NCBI GenBank assembly: GCA_032358255.1
Contig: JAULBX010001336.1
Coordinates: 1 to 64,000, forward strand
Source of the DNA: Heterotrichella gracilis
Taxonomy: Eukaryota > Sar > Xanthophyceae > Tribonematales > Xanthonemataceae
Reading direction: 5' to 3'
Length of the DNA: 64,000 bases
Numbering within the stretch: the stretch's first letter is position 1; every line of letters begins with the position of its first letter. The notes below the pieces were generated by a model, which did not search any database, was not told the DNA's origin, and saw only the letters and a program-made list of their open reading frames with translations. Shown here one piece after another: positions 34,718 to 47,100 of this stretch. The translations under genes were made by a program, and so were the position numbers.

Positions 34718-37700
34718 ATGGGGGCGGAGTTTAACCCGGGGTTTTCGTTTGACCTGGGTGGTGGCGGTGAGGAGGCGCAGGCACCATGGGAGCTGTCAGG
34801 TACGCACCCACCGCCACCAACACCGCCACCCAACGCGCATACATTTACACACACCCGCAGACAAGCGCCCGTTGACAATTTACTGGCAATATTGAAGCGG
34901 AAGAGGTTAAATAAAAGCCGTGTAGTGGGGGAACAGGGTTGGTGGGTGTGTTACGTGTTGATATGTTTCAAGACATACGCATGCATGCATATGCGCGGCG
35001 GCCACTGCCGCCAACTTAGTGCCTGTAGCTCGTTACCCAGCTCGCGGTGGCGAGATCGCCAGAGATGGCGTGTACAGTATGCATGCGTAGTGAAAGCCTC
35101 GAGGTACCGTACCAAGGCGGATCTGCTTTGTGGGAGGGGCACCGCTAGCTACAGGGGTGAAAGCACTATGCATGCATATGCCTCTGCATAACTCGACTGC
35201 GCGTATTGCCCACTTGCACACCTAGACCCCTGATAACACCTCTGCACTCGATGTCCTCGCATTGGGGTCTTACAGGGTTGGCTACATTCGGCCAAAGCTG
35301 TAAGAACAGCACAAAAATGACCCTAGAGGGTTTGACCACTGCCTTTCCCTATTTCAGGCGCCATAGCACAAGCCACCCTGCCCGAGTATGGTACCTCCAT
35401 CGACCACAAGATCAGGCAGCGACTGGCCAGCACAGGCAGGGGTGGACCAGTGGTGCGCCCTCAAAACCCTACCCAAAACCCTACAACCCTACACCCCTTT
35501 GCATAGCTCCCACGATTAGGCAGCGCTTTGCCAACACAGGCAGGGATAAACCCCTGGTGCGGCCGAGGATTCTACCCAATGTCCTTAAGCTTTGCTGCAG
35601 ACCCCTGCATATTTCCACCAATGTGCAGCAGCAGTTGCCCAGGTGCTGCTGCACTACGAACCACAGCCGCCAGCAGTGTAAGGACAGCACGCACCTCAAG
35701 GTCATGGTACCCTGTCCGGGTTGGGGTCCTGTACCCTAGCAGGGTCAGCATAGGTGGAATGCTGTCCCATATGCACAGCATGCACCTGCCCTAACAGGGT
35801 ACACATGACAGGGCCAGCCCTGCGCGTGTACCCTGGTGGCATGACCCCTTTGCCATGGCCAGTGATCCTGGGGTGTCTGTGTCGAGGGGGGACCAGCACC
35901 ACCACCACCGCCGCCTCCACTACACACCATGCTGTTTAGATTACGACCCTCAAATGCAAAGCCTAACCCTGTGGCTATGTGGTCTGTGCAGGCGCCAAGG
36001 GGGCAAGGCAAGGGGAAGGGGAGGGCCAAGGCCCAGGTGGTGCAAGAATCGGATGACGAAGAGGGGTTGAGCTCAGATGATGGTGCATCATCGTCTGATG
36101 ATGAGCCGCTGCCAGGGGAATTGGACAGCGACGATGGCTCTGATGAGGTTGGATCGGACAGTGATGATGGCGAGGATGTTGGATCAGATGATGGGGCCGA
36201 TCAGGGGGAGGAGGAGGAGGAGGAGGGGGGTGAAGGGGAGGAAGAGTCGAGTGGGGAGAGCGATCTGGAGCAGGTGGATTTTGATTCAGACAGCGACGGT
36301 GTGGCGGATTCCGGCGACGTTGATGCGGCACCATCAGATGACGATCACATGGCCGATTCTGATGAGGAGGGATCGGGGCCAGAATCGGATGATGATGATG
36401 GTGGCGATGCAGACATGGATGCTGGTGCATCTGGGAGCAATCAGTCAGGGAGTGAATCAGATGCCAGTGGATCGGGTTCTGATCAGGAGGAGCAAGCAGC
36501 GGGTCGGAGGGGGGGGTCCATGGCAGCTTCGGGGTCTGGGCAGGGGGAGGTTGCACTGGGGGACAAGGGGAGGAAACGTGCCGCGCAGGAGGGAGCGCAA
36601 GGGGGGAACAAGCGGCAACAGACAAAGGTGTGTGGCGCATCCGTGTGTGGGTGGGATTCGGTCGGAAACCCTTATGCGTGGTTTGGATGCAGTTCCAAGA
36701 GCAGAGCAATATGAGCAGCTACCCTTTGCGACCCTCTGCACCAATCGGCTCTGTCTTGGCAGGCTTTATATTATCCCTGGATACATAGGTTTCAAGGGTG
36801 CTTGGCACATTTTGCGTATTGTCACACCATCAACCCTCAAGGTCACACAACCACCCTGTGGCAAGTGGTGGACGCATACGGTGGTTGCTGGTCTTCGACT
36901 CCCAAAGGTGTCTACCGCACACCCAACCCTCCCCTCACTGTGTGCCCTCCCACATCCTCCCTTGCGGGCCTCACCCCACTGTTTTCCTCCCCAGTCAAAT
37001 TTCTTCGCCGCCACCCCTGAGGGCACCCGATTCAGCGCCACCTCCTTTGCTGATCTAAACATATCGCGCCCCCTGCTCAAGGCATGCGAGAAACTGGGCT
37101 ACGCGCATCCCACACCCATACAGGTGCGCAGGAACCCAACACTCTAATTCCTAAACACTGAACCCTGAACCCTGAACCCTGGCGGGTAGCTCCCTGCGTC
37201 CTGGTTGACCCTAAGCGACCAGGCCCTGGTAGGATAGGGTGGGTGCTGCACCACATGCGCTGTGTGCTGGGATGGGCAGTGTGCACTGGACAATGGGGTA
37301 GGGAGCGTAGGGATTGGGGTAGGAGAGCCCAGGGCCACATTGGCTGACCTGACCAGCAGGACTAACAATGCCCTGCAAGACGGTGCATGATCAAAAAATG
37401 GTGCCACCTTTGTTAGTAACGAGTGCCGGAGAAACCTGCTTGGGGCCGTGTGTGCATGGCTGCCTGCTAATCTGAATGTACTGCTAGAATGTATGATACG
37501 AGCCAATCCTGTACATGTGTGAATAATGATGAAGAGCACGCCGCAATTTGTACATGCATGCCCTCCCCTTGTTAAAGCCCCCCTCCCCTCCCCTCCCCAG
37601 GCCGCCTGCATCCCCCTTGCCCTCACCGGCCGCGACATCTGCGGCAGCGCAGTCACCGGCAGCGGCAAGACAGCGGCATTCACGCTCCCACTGCTGGAGC

Positions 37701-40700
37701 GCCTGCTGTACCGGTCTAGGCGGGTGGCGGCGATCTACGTGCTCATTCTCACCCCGGTCAGGGAGCTGGCTGTGCAGGTGTGTACAAAACCAGAATACTG
37801 TTTCCTAAAGGAGGTTGCGGGATTGAAAGGTGTGGTGACCATTGACATGCTCATCCTCGCACCGGTCAGGGAGCTGGTGGTGCAGGGATGGCAGCAAAAC
37901 CTCAAGGGTATTGCAATCTTTGTAGCCGTTTTACCTGCACCCTGGCCCTCACGCATCACCTGTGGTTTCTCATTTCCTCACATTTCATTTGCCCCCCTTG
38001 CAGGTCCACTCCATGGTTGTCAACCTATCCCAGTTCACTGATGTGCGCGCAGTGCTGGTGGTGGGGGGACTGGCGCTGGGGCCACAGGCAGCGGCGCTCA
38101 GGCAGTCACCAGAGGTGGTGGTGGCCACGCCGGTAAGGGCATGTGTGGGGTTTATGAGGGTTACTAAGGATGGCTGTAGGGTTGTTGTAGGGTTTTGCAC
38201 TCGCGCATCTTTTGATGCACTGCCCACGCCTGTGAGGGTACATGTAGGAATTGTGTAGGGTTTGTGCAGGGTATCGACATACAGTATGGCGCACATGGAG
38301 TGTGGCGAAATCATGCGGGCATGGAGTAGTATGCATACAATCTGGTGGTTTGATATGCCTGCATTCTGTCTCACCTCCTCCACCGCTGACCTCCCCATCC
38401 GGTCCACCTTGACCTCACTCCCATCCCCCTTGACCCCGTCCCCACCCCCCTTCCCCAGGGCCGCCTGATTGACCACGTGCGCAACAGCCAGAGCGTGGGT
38501 CTGGAGGACCTGCAGGCGCTGGTGCTGGATGAGGCGGACAGGCTGCTGGAGATGGGCTTCGAGGGGGAGGTGAGGGGCGGTGGTGGTGTGATGGCGGTGG
38601 TGGTGTGATGGCGGTGGTGGGTGGGAGAATTGAAGATCCATTTTGTTTGCTTTCTTCATTAGTTGTAGGCTTCTGATGCACTCGGTGCGAAAGGGTTAAA
38701 ATAAGGCTTCAAGGTAAAAGTCGCTTGAAGTAAGAATAAAGGCAGAAGGACTGGTTGTGCTACACCCTGCCTCCAACTGAAAAGCATGTTGGAGATCCCG
38801 CCTCATCCTCACCCCCCGATAGTTTCACCCACCTACATCACCACAGGCTTGGCCAGCGCCTCAAAAAAGTTTGAAAAAACTCTTTAGGGTGCAGTCCCTG
38901 GGTTACCAACCGCTGAACCCCCCCTCCCCCACACCCAGGTGAAGGAAATCCTGCGCCTTGCCCCCCGTTCCCGCCAGACCCTGCTGTTCTCCGCCACCAT
39001 GACCGAGGAGGTACGCCAGCTGGTGTCGCTGTCAATGTCGAGGCCAGTGCGGCTGGCGGCGGATGCGGCGGCGGCGGTGCCGGAGCGGCTGGTGCAGGAG
39101 GTGGTGCGGCTAAAGGTGGGTGGTGGGTGGTGGGTGGCGGGTGGTGGGTGGCGGGTGGTGGGTGCAGCGGCAAGTGCCAGAGCACTGCTTGACTGTCCCC
39201 AGTATAATTGGAGCAGGGTTTCCACGCCACCACGTCACATCCCTCCCAACATTTTGCAAAAGTATAGCCCAAACACCACTAATCGTCCTCATGCATAGCA
39301 TTGCGCAGGGTCTAAAGCGAGCCCAAACCCTGCCTCGCAAAAACCTCTGCGCAGGGTCCTACCCCCGTCCATGCCTCCTCCAAAACCCCCGCTGACCCTC
39401 TCCAAAAACCCTTGTGCAGGGTTCCCAGTCCGCCGCCAAGGAGGCCGCCCTGCTGGCCCTGGCCTCGCGCTCCTTCCCCTCGGGCCGCACCATAATATTC
39501 ACCTCCACCAAGCAGCGCGCACACAGGCTTAAGATACTGTTTGGCCTGGCGCGGCTCCCACCTGCTGCTGAGCTGCACGGCAACATGACGCAGGCGGCGC
39601 GCCTAGAGGCGCTGGACAGCTTCAGAAAGGTAAGGGTTTAGGGTCAGGTTGGGGCTGGGAGAACCAGGTTAGGTTTGATGCTTAGGGGTTGTTGGCCCAG
39701 CAGCCGAGCTGCACGGCAACATGATGCAGGCGGCGCGCCTGGAGGCGCTGGACAGCTTCAGAAAGGTAAGGGTTTAGGGTCAGGTTGGGGCTGGGAGAAC
39801 CAGGTTAGGTTTGATGCTTAGGGGTTGTTGGCCCAGCAGCCGAGCTGCACGGCAACATGATGCAGGCGGCGCGCCTGGAGGCGCTGGACAGCTTCAGAAA
39901 GGTGAGGGTTTAGGGTGATGGATTGGGGTTGTTTATGTCGAATGCGTCACACGTGGAACAGGCATGGAATTGTAGCTAGTTGCAAGGGGCGGGGGCTGGG
40001 ATGCTGCGCTAGGTTTCCTCTTCACAGGGTTCATGTGTTGTGCTACGTTTAGGTTTGAGGACTTTGTATTACAACTTTTATGCCCACAACTCACCCGCCC
40101 CCCACTCCACCGCAGGGCGAGGCCGCCTACCTCCTTGCCACCGACGTGGCTGCAAGGGGGCTGGACATACTGGGGGTGGAGGCGGTGATCAACTTTGACG
40201 CGCCCCAGAACGCGTCCACCTACATGCACCGCATAGGGCGCACCGCGCGGGCGGGCAAGGGGGGCGTGGCGGTCACGTTTGTGGAGGACGGGGACAGGGG
40301 CCTGCTCAAGGAGGTGCGTGAGAATACCCTTGAAAAACCATAGCAAATCATTGAAAAACTTTGACACATGCTGGTAATGCTTGGATGGTGGCAGGGGCTG
40401 CTCAAGGATTGGAAAAGTTGAAAAGCGTTTCCGCAGAATTTGGGTCTCTGCTGAAAAAAGTGCGAAGGGTTGTCCCTGCGCAACCTACAATAGCATCTGC
40501 GATCCCTTCCCATTTCGCCCGCTTATCATTTCCCCCCTTTGCCAGGTCACCAAGTCCGCCCCCCGGGGCCTCAAGCTGCGGGTGGTGCCCCACCAGGCAC
40601 TGGAGGCATGGGGGTTGAAGGTAGAGAAGCTTGAAGGGGATGTGAGGCGCATCCTGGGGGAGGAGGGGGAGGAGACAGCCATGCGCAAGGCGGAGATGGA

Positions 40701-42440
40701 GGCGCAGAAGGTAAGGAGAAAAAATATATTTGTTTATTATTTTCTGGATTTATTTATGTGATGGTGATGTAATGTTGCATCCCTGGGTGGGGAGGAGGAG
40801 ACAGCCATGCACAAGGCGGGAATGGAGGCGCAGAAGGGGGGATAGTAATGGGGTGTTGGGGGGATGTGCTGAAATTGCATTTTGGGTGGGGTGGCAAGGT
40901 GCAGAAGGAAGGGAATGTGGTGTGATATGGATGTGGTATAATGTGATTGGGGCGAGATGGCATGGGAGCCACATGGCCACCATTGGTGATGCATGTCCTG
41001 GTGGGCAACCAATGTATGATACTCGGGGTGGGAGGGGAGGGAGAAACTGCATGCCGCTGCCGTGGCAACCCCCATAGTAAGCCACCCTGATTTGGGTGCT
41101 TTGGTGCACCAACCTCTTTGGCACCAGGCCATGCATGGCTATGCCTGGTACAATCTGACTACGCACGTGTTTCAGCAACGGTTGACCCCATCCACCCTGG
41201 TCCCCCTCCTCCATCCCAGGCCCAGAACATGATCGAGCACGAAACGGAGATCTACTCCCGCCCCGCGCGCACCTGGTTCCAAACCCCCAAGGAGAAGAAG
41301 GAGGCTGCCGAGAAGGCCAAGGAGGAGGAGACAGCTGCGCCTGGGGGGGCGCCAGGCAAGGGGAAGAAAGACAAGAGCAGGGAGAAACACTTGAATAAGC
41401 TGAAAGGGGAGGTGGACCCCAAGGCCAAGAAGCGGAATGTGTTCATGGAGGTGGGTGGGGAGCCTCGAATCCCTGAACCAAACTACATCGATACCTGACT
41501 CAAACCTGGACGTGAACCCTGCTCTAGAAACCCTACATGAACCCAAAGCATGAGACGCCAATCTAGCCAAAACAAGCTACTACAAATTCACGCGTTCATA
41601 GGTATTGGCAACCATACAAAGTCTCAAGAGGGTTCCAGCCGCGCCATCGCGCACACCGCACCTACACCCTGCCCAAAACCCTAGCCCAAACCCTACCCCA
41701 AACCCTTGCAGGAGACGGAGGGCTCCAGCCGCGCCATCCGCGCCATCAAGGCGGCCGAATCGCAGCTGCGGGCGGGTGGCATGCCCGCCAACAAGGCGCG
41801 CAAGGCTGCGTCTGCCATGGTGTCGGGCATCAAGCCAAGCACAAAGAAGAAGGGCAAGGGGAAGAAGGGGGCCGCGCAAGGGTGGGTGGGCAGGCTGTGG
41901 ATTGCACATGCTGCACATTCACTTTCCCCCTCTTGTTTTGATCTATTTTAAATGATCCACCATGACAACTTCATGGTCCACTGTTGTGAGTGGATCACAG
42001 CTGCTCCACGTGTAGTGCAAGTACTCTAAACCCCAAACCCTAAATCCATGTATCAATATTGTAGCTGCATTCATGCCAGCAGCACTGCCGCCGCCCTTCC
42101 ACAGCTGGCGCCGACTCATCCAGGCCGTCCTGGCATTGCCTACATCCTATGTGAATGCGTTCATGCCAGCGCTCAAAAGCCAGTACTTCCAATTTGTAAC
42201 CAGCGCCTCTCCCGCCCTCGCAGGGATGACGGAAATGGTGGCCTGTTTTCTGGGGACGGCACCTCCAAGGGCCTGGTCAACAGCAAAAAGGGGTCCAAGG
42301 TGTACGCGGGGGGCTACGCCAGCGGCAAGCTCATCGCCCCCAGCAAGGGCCTGTCCAAGACGGAGCGCAACCGCGTGAAGCGGGGGGGCAAGGGCAAGAG
42401 CACGTTCAAGAGCAAGGCCAGGCACAACCGAAGGAAGTGA
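34718..42440 (+). CDS. DEAD-box ATP-dependent RNA helicase, DDX27/Drs1 (plant RH28) type
   Basis: Fourteen in-phase exons (34718-34799, 35358-35452, 35992-36627, 36995-37123, 37601-37777, 38004-38132, 38459-38569, 38939-39115, 39420-39629, 40116-40313, 40546-40710, 41220-41450, 41712-41881, 42224-42440) give 908 aa. Residues 60-271 are a Glu/Asp/Ser-rich acidic region. The helicase core shows the Q motif ([14 protein letters not shown]), [47 protein letters not shown] and [11 protein letters not shown] Lys-rich tail follows ([21 protein letters not shown]), a nucleolar signal type. Drs1/DDX27 acts in 60S ribosomal subunit assembly in the nucleolus. Motif Ia has PVRELA in place of [18 protein letters not shown] matches the family's TSIDEKI. 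Start chosen as the first ATG before [13 protein letters not shown]. Confidence 0.93.
35411..35564. repeat. Duplicated end of helicase exon 2 with donor
   Basis: Exon 2 end plus donor (35411-35458, encoding [15 protein letters not shown]) recurs at 35514-35564 (would encode [15 protein letters not shown]). Between them is CAAAACCCTACCCAAAACCCTACAACCC, CCCTA-type repeats. Confidence 0.85.
37735..37886. repeat. Duplicated end of helicase exon 5
   Basis: The exon end coding [12 protein letters not shown] (37740-37777) recurs at 37849-37886 as [12 protein letters not shown] followed by GGATGG in place of a GT donor. The second copy lies in intron 5. Confidence 0.82.
39113..39170 (+). repeat. GGTGGGTGG-type G-rich minisatellite at a donor site
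   Basis: Immediately after helicase exon 8 the intron begins with about seven units of GGTGGGTGG or GGCGGGTGG. The guanine runs could fold into a G-quadruplex in the pre-mRNA. Confidence 0.7.
39565..39918. repeat. 136-bp tandem triplication across helicase exon 9/intron 9 boundary
   Basis: Units start at 39565, 39701 and 39837, exactly 136 bp apart. Each contains the last 65 bp of exon 9 (GAGCTGCACGGCAACATG...TTCAGAAAG), the donor and the following intron beginning AAGGGTTTAGGGTCAGG. The first unit belongs to the functional exon; the second and third have an acceptor-like GGCCCAG in front and identical exon text. Unit 3 is truncated after GTGAGGGTTTAGGGT. Confidence 0.95.
40666..40838. repeat. 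Duplicated end of helicase exon 11
   Basis: The exon end GGGGAGGAGACAGCCATGCGCAAG...GGCGCAGAAG (40666-40710) recurs at 40787-40838 with ATGCACAAGGCGGGAATG changes and no GT donor after it. Confidence 0.82.
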
Positions 42441-44181
42441 GGGCCGCCGCGCGCTGGCGTGCGGAGCGCGTCCGTGTGCGTTTGTCGACGGACTCCCCAT
42501 GCATGGGCGGGGTGCGAGGCGGCATGCGCATGTGCAGCGCGCGCGTGTGCACTTGGCGCATGAAGCTCTTCACAGACTGCCTGGTCTGTGGTTTTGGACG
42601 GGCAAGCACCCGGGTGTCCCACGTCGGGGTTGCACATGTATGCACGCGGGAGGGTCTGCGGGCGTTTGCATATGCGTGCTGCTGCCTTTTGGGTGGTGAG
42701 GAAATCTAAAAACTGTAGGGAATTGGTAAGAAATGTGCACGGCGCCGGCCACCGCTTGGGCTCAACCCATTGCTAGCCTGGTTGCTCAACTTGCATATTT
42801 TGCTGTGTCACCTTCTGCAGCCTTGCGGAGAACCTGGTCAGGGTTTGTTGCAAGGGTGCCTCACACGTAAGGCAGCAGCGGTATGACGTGCGCACGATGG
42901 CCAGGTGACTGCCTGGGGTGTGCTTTCAAACCAGACCCTTGTGTAAACCCTACTTGACGACCTGCAGTGGGGAGGTGTGCATGGCAACGAGTGCCGGTGC
43001 ATGGCACCCATCCTAGCACGGCACTCATGGTCCTGGCGCGTGCTTGCACAGCGCCATGTACCCAGTGCACTGGGTACTCTACCCTACAGGTGCCAGCCAA
43101 GAGCCCGCAGGTGGCCATTGCAATGCAAAAGTTCATGCCACAGCCAGGCAGTACACGCATTAGGCCAGGCTTGGATGGCGCTCTTGTTGCTCGAGTGTAC
43201 ACCACCATGTCCACAGAGATTGTAGGCTTTGTGAGTGGTCCCACTCGCCTAACAGCTGGCATGCATGCCCCAGTTTGTGTCCAAAAGGCCACTGCAAAGC
43301 CCTTCAAAACCCTAGGGTCCTCTTGAGAGGTCCCACACCTGAAAGCTTGAACAGCGCATCGTTTTGTGGGTCACGTTTGGATCCGGAGGAGCATCCGATT
43401 GAGGATCCGGGGCTTGAAGCCGAAGGGCACCGGATCCCTCTGCACCTCCGGGACAACGGCGGCGTCGGCGGCACATGCCTTTTCAGCTCAGAATCGTGCG
43501 CCTGCGGCATGGTCCGCCGGCCAACCCCCCCTTTGGCGCAGCCCGATTTCGCATCAATCATGGGGGCCATCGCTCGAAGGCCGCAGGATAAGAATAGGAC
43601 CCATCGGGTGGGATCAAATACCGCCCCAACATGAAGAGGTCAGTACCACCGCCGTTGTTCCGCCGGCCTGCCCCCCTGGCGTATGAGCCCTTCAGAAACG
43701 AATTCGGAATCCTGTGTCTCCCGCAGCAGGCAAGGCCGACCCACTCCTCTGCCCGCTCTGGGGTGCTTGCAGGCCTTTGGCACAGGCCCTAGCCCTTGCT
43801 TGCCTGCCCTCTGGCCTTGGCCGTACCAACACCCCAGCCACTGGCGCAGTTCCGTAGCCCACCATTGCGGCGAAGCTACAGCAGGCGTGGGTGGTTGAAC
43901 GCAGCATTTGCACGCAGCGCGGTCGTTACCAAACCCCACACCCTGGCTGATTGCCCTCCACCCCATGCACCTGCGCTTGCATACGCTCCAATAAGCCTCC
44001 ACCCACCACCACCCTCCCTGGTGCTTCACTGTGTCAGAGGCCGCGCATAGATAGAGCGCGGCTTGCTTGCGGCGCCCACTCCCTCCTACACGCTTCCCGG
44101 ATGCGGGTCTGCACGATGCAAAGATAGGCTGTGCCCAGGCCCAAGACAAAGGAAGCCAATACCACCCTGAGACACAAGCCC
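42441..44181. promoter_or_regulatory. Intergenic region between helicase and cysteine-repeat membrane protein
   Basis: 1.7 kb holding the helicase 3' UTR and the promoter of the next gene. The part 43370-43720 is GC-rich with open frames on both strands and several GGATCC/ATCCG repeats, but no recognisable protein. A mobile-element remnant there is possible and unproven. Confidence 0.4.
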
Positions 44182-47100
44182 ATGCATAGTGGCGGCATGG
44201 CAGGACAACGTACCTCCAAGCTGCGCACGGGTGCAGCAGTCACCTGTGTGGTGCTGCTGTGCTCGCTGCAACTCTGCGCACACGTGGTGCTTGGCGATGC
44301 CAACCAGCCTTCGCTCAACGCCTTCAGAGAGTCACCACAAGAAACGTTCAAGGGCCGTAAGGTAATGCAAACACCCCCTGCCAATATACCTCAATACGTA
44401 CCATCATAGCTGGTAATCGTTGTGAACCCTGCTGTTCTTGCAATGCTTTGCCTCAGTACCTATTTTTGAAACCTGTTTGAATGCAGTGCTGTGCCTCACC
44501 TCTATTTGAAGCCAGGTTTCAAACCCACCACTGCTCCTATTCAAGTCCAGGTGAAGAGTACCCTGCTGTGCCCACACCTCTACTTTATTTCGAACTCAAA
44601 CCCACTGCTGTGCCCTCGCCCTGATTTAAACCAACCTGGGACCCGCGGCCTACGATGGGTGCTAGTCCCCACTGCCGCTGTGTGGAATAGAAACCAGCAG
44701 CGTCAAAAGGAACCTGGAACCACAACCCCCTTTGCTGACTGTCACTGTGACCCTTGCCCACTTCTGCCACCAGCAGCCCTTTACACGCTCCAGCGTTTTA
44801 TGGCCCCTACCTCTCTCCCAATGCTTCTGCCGGGTGCCTATCTAGTGGTTCTGATAGGGCTCTTAGGAGTACAATGGGTGGTCTACAGGCTGCTGTGGTG
44901 GCTTTTCAGCAGCTCAAGTAGGGGTTGCGATGAGCTGTGAGCAGTGTGGGAGAGAGGGGCAAAGTGGTGTATTGTTTGCGGTTGCAGTGTCGTCACCTGT
45001 TTGGATGTATATTGGTATAGGGTTTATGGTTCAGGGTCTAGCAGGGGCAAGCCATGGCGTGAAGGCAATGTGAGATGTACATTATTGCGCGTGGACATGG
45101 GTCGTTCTAGAGTGTGCTCTTAGTGCGGGGCGCGTGTGTGATATGTATGTGTGGATAGATACCGAGACCTGTGGTGTCATACAGATACTCGTGTGTGGCA
45201 GATGTTGGCATGGCCACATAGCTGAATTTTGAGAGGGTGCTGTCACAATGGTTGTTCAGGTTTTGGGGCATGGTTTGTAAACTGGCCGTTGAAACTCATA
45301 TATCACTGCTAGAAATGAGCCTACTACACTCGGGCCCGGTGTAGAACCACGCCAGCAACTGTCAAGGTTGCGGGTTCGTTGTTGTTCATGCAGCGTGTGG
45401 TCCTCACTAGGATTGTTATGGATGCAGCGCCTAGGCAGCTGGCCTCACTAGGGTTTCTGGTGACTCCCCGCCAAAAGCCTTACCGGTGCTGAACCCTAAA
45501 AGTATATCTTACCGGTGCTGTTCCCTGTTGCTTGCAGGGTTTGAACCAGCACAGGCGGCTGGCTCAGGCAGCAACAGGTGCGCCCTCCGATCTCCCCCCT
45601 ACCCACTTTCACGGTTGCCTGTCGTGATGTGCACCCCTTGCTGCGCTGGTAGATGGAGGTGCTTCTATTTTTATCACCGCTGCACTTCCTTGAGATGCCC
45701 TCCTTGCTGGTATATGCTGTAGCAAACACACAAGGGGGGTGTTGTTTGCTGAGTGATAATCTGACGAGAACAACATTTGGTTGCAAAGTATTGGGGTTGC
45801 ACTGTGGAATTCAGGCTCCTGCTGACTGCTCTTTTGTACCTCTTGTTGCAACCACTGCGCACACAGGGCCACTTGCATTTAAAACCCTGGGTGTAATCCA
45901 ACCGCCAAACGCAGCCCACTTGCTCGTCCTCCTGTACCCGCTCTAAACAAACCCCTCCCCCTTGTCCAGGGACCACCCCATCCTTCATTGTCACTGGCGC
46001 CGCCACCTCACCCCCCGTGGTTGCCGCTGCCAATGCCCCCCCCACCGCGGCCACCCGAGTGGCAACCAATGGCGAGCAGTGCCTGTTGCCTGACGTGATT
46101 GCGGCAGCAACGCAGTACGACTGCTACTCGTCAGGGGGCAAGGAGTACTGCCGAACCATCTCCAGTGGGGCAGAGCTGGTGCCCTGCGTGCCCTACGGTT
46201 CCACATTGCCGGTAAGGGTTTTGCTAGGGTTTGTGTCGTGGACATGAATAACCCTGAAATGTAGGGTAGTGGGGGCTGAAGCCGGCCACCGGTGCGACGC
46301 GTGGGCTATAAAGGCGCGGCGGCGGTAGCATGGACAAGGGTCTAGCTAGCGTTGCATTGCTGGAATGAGGCTCCTATAATTTTGAAAACATACCTATTAT
46401 TCACGGTTTTTACTTTTAGAGATGTAAGTGAAACCTAGGAAAACGTACTGGCGTGTCTTCATTGAACCAAACTTTGGTGGGTGAAAAGACATGGCAAGGG
46501 AGAGTCAGCCAGGGCTGATAATGCCTCCTGAATCCATCCCATATGTGACGTGTTATGGACTTCCTGCCAATGTTGACAGCGGATGCAGTTGGGATAGGTT
46601 TGGGGCTTCCTGCCATGGCGTGTAGGCATGGGTTGCACAGTGCAGTAGCTGCAGAGTTCCAGGACAAGTAACCGGCAGTATGGGTGGGCGCTGGTGGGTA
46701 GTGCAGTGGTATACGGCACATTTCCTATGTAAATCAGGGACAGGGGCCTAGCATCTGGGTATTGTCTCTATGCCTGTCAGACATGTATGTCGCAATTGCA
46801 ATTGAGGGCGATTGTAGCGAATGTGAATGGGCGTGGAAAATCAAGTCATGGGAAGCTCTTGGAAGTCCTCAATGGATTCAGAACCTTCGGGGTGAGACAC
46901 AGGGGTTTACAGGCTTGAACTTTGCAGGTTAGTTCACAAGCGCCTAGGCTTGACAGCGATGGCGTCATTGTCCCTCCCTATCCCATTCACTGAGCCGCCC
47001 CCCCCTTGTCCACAGCCCACCACAGCAGCCACCTCACCGCCCACCGCCACCGCACCCACCACGGCACCCACCACACCAACGCCCACCGCGGCGCCCACCA

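Noticed and set aside
35975-36709. Minus-strand 244-codon open frame opposite the helicase acidic exon
   Set aside because: It is the His/Pro-rich shadow of the GAT/GAG-rich plus-strand exon, whose neighbours splice in phase.
39565-39918. Three regular units considered as a CRISPR-like array
   Set aside because: Units are contiguous direct repeats containing exon sequence, without unique spacers, in a nuclear eukaryotic gene.
43640-44149. Minus-strand open frame of 169 codons upstream of the cysteine-repeat gene
   Set aside because: Composition is Trp/Arg/Cys-rich without any recognisable motif, typical of an antisense frame in GC-rich DNA.
44491-44940. Long open frame in intron 1 of the cysteine-repeat gene
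   Set aside because: It shows repeated CCTC/AACCC text, is not needed for phase, and has no similarity to the rest of the protein.
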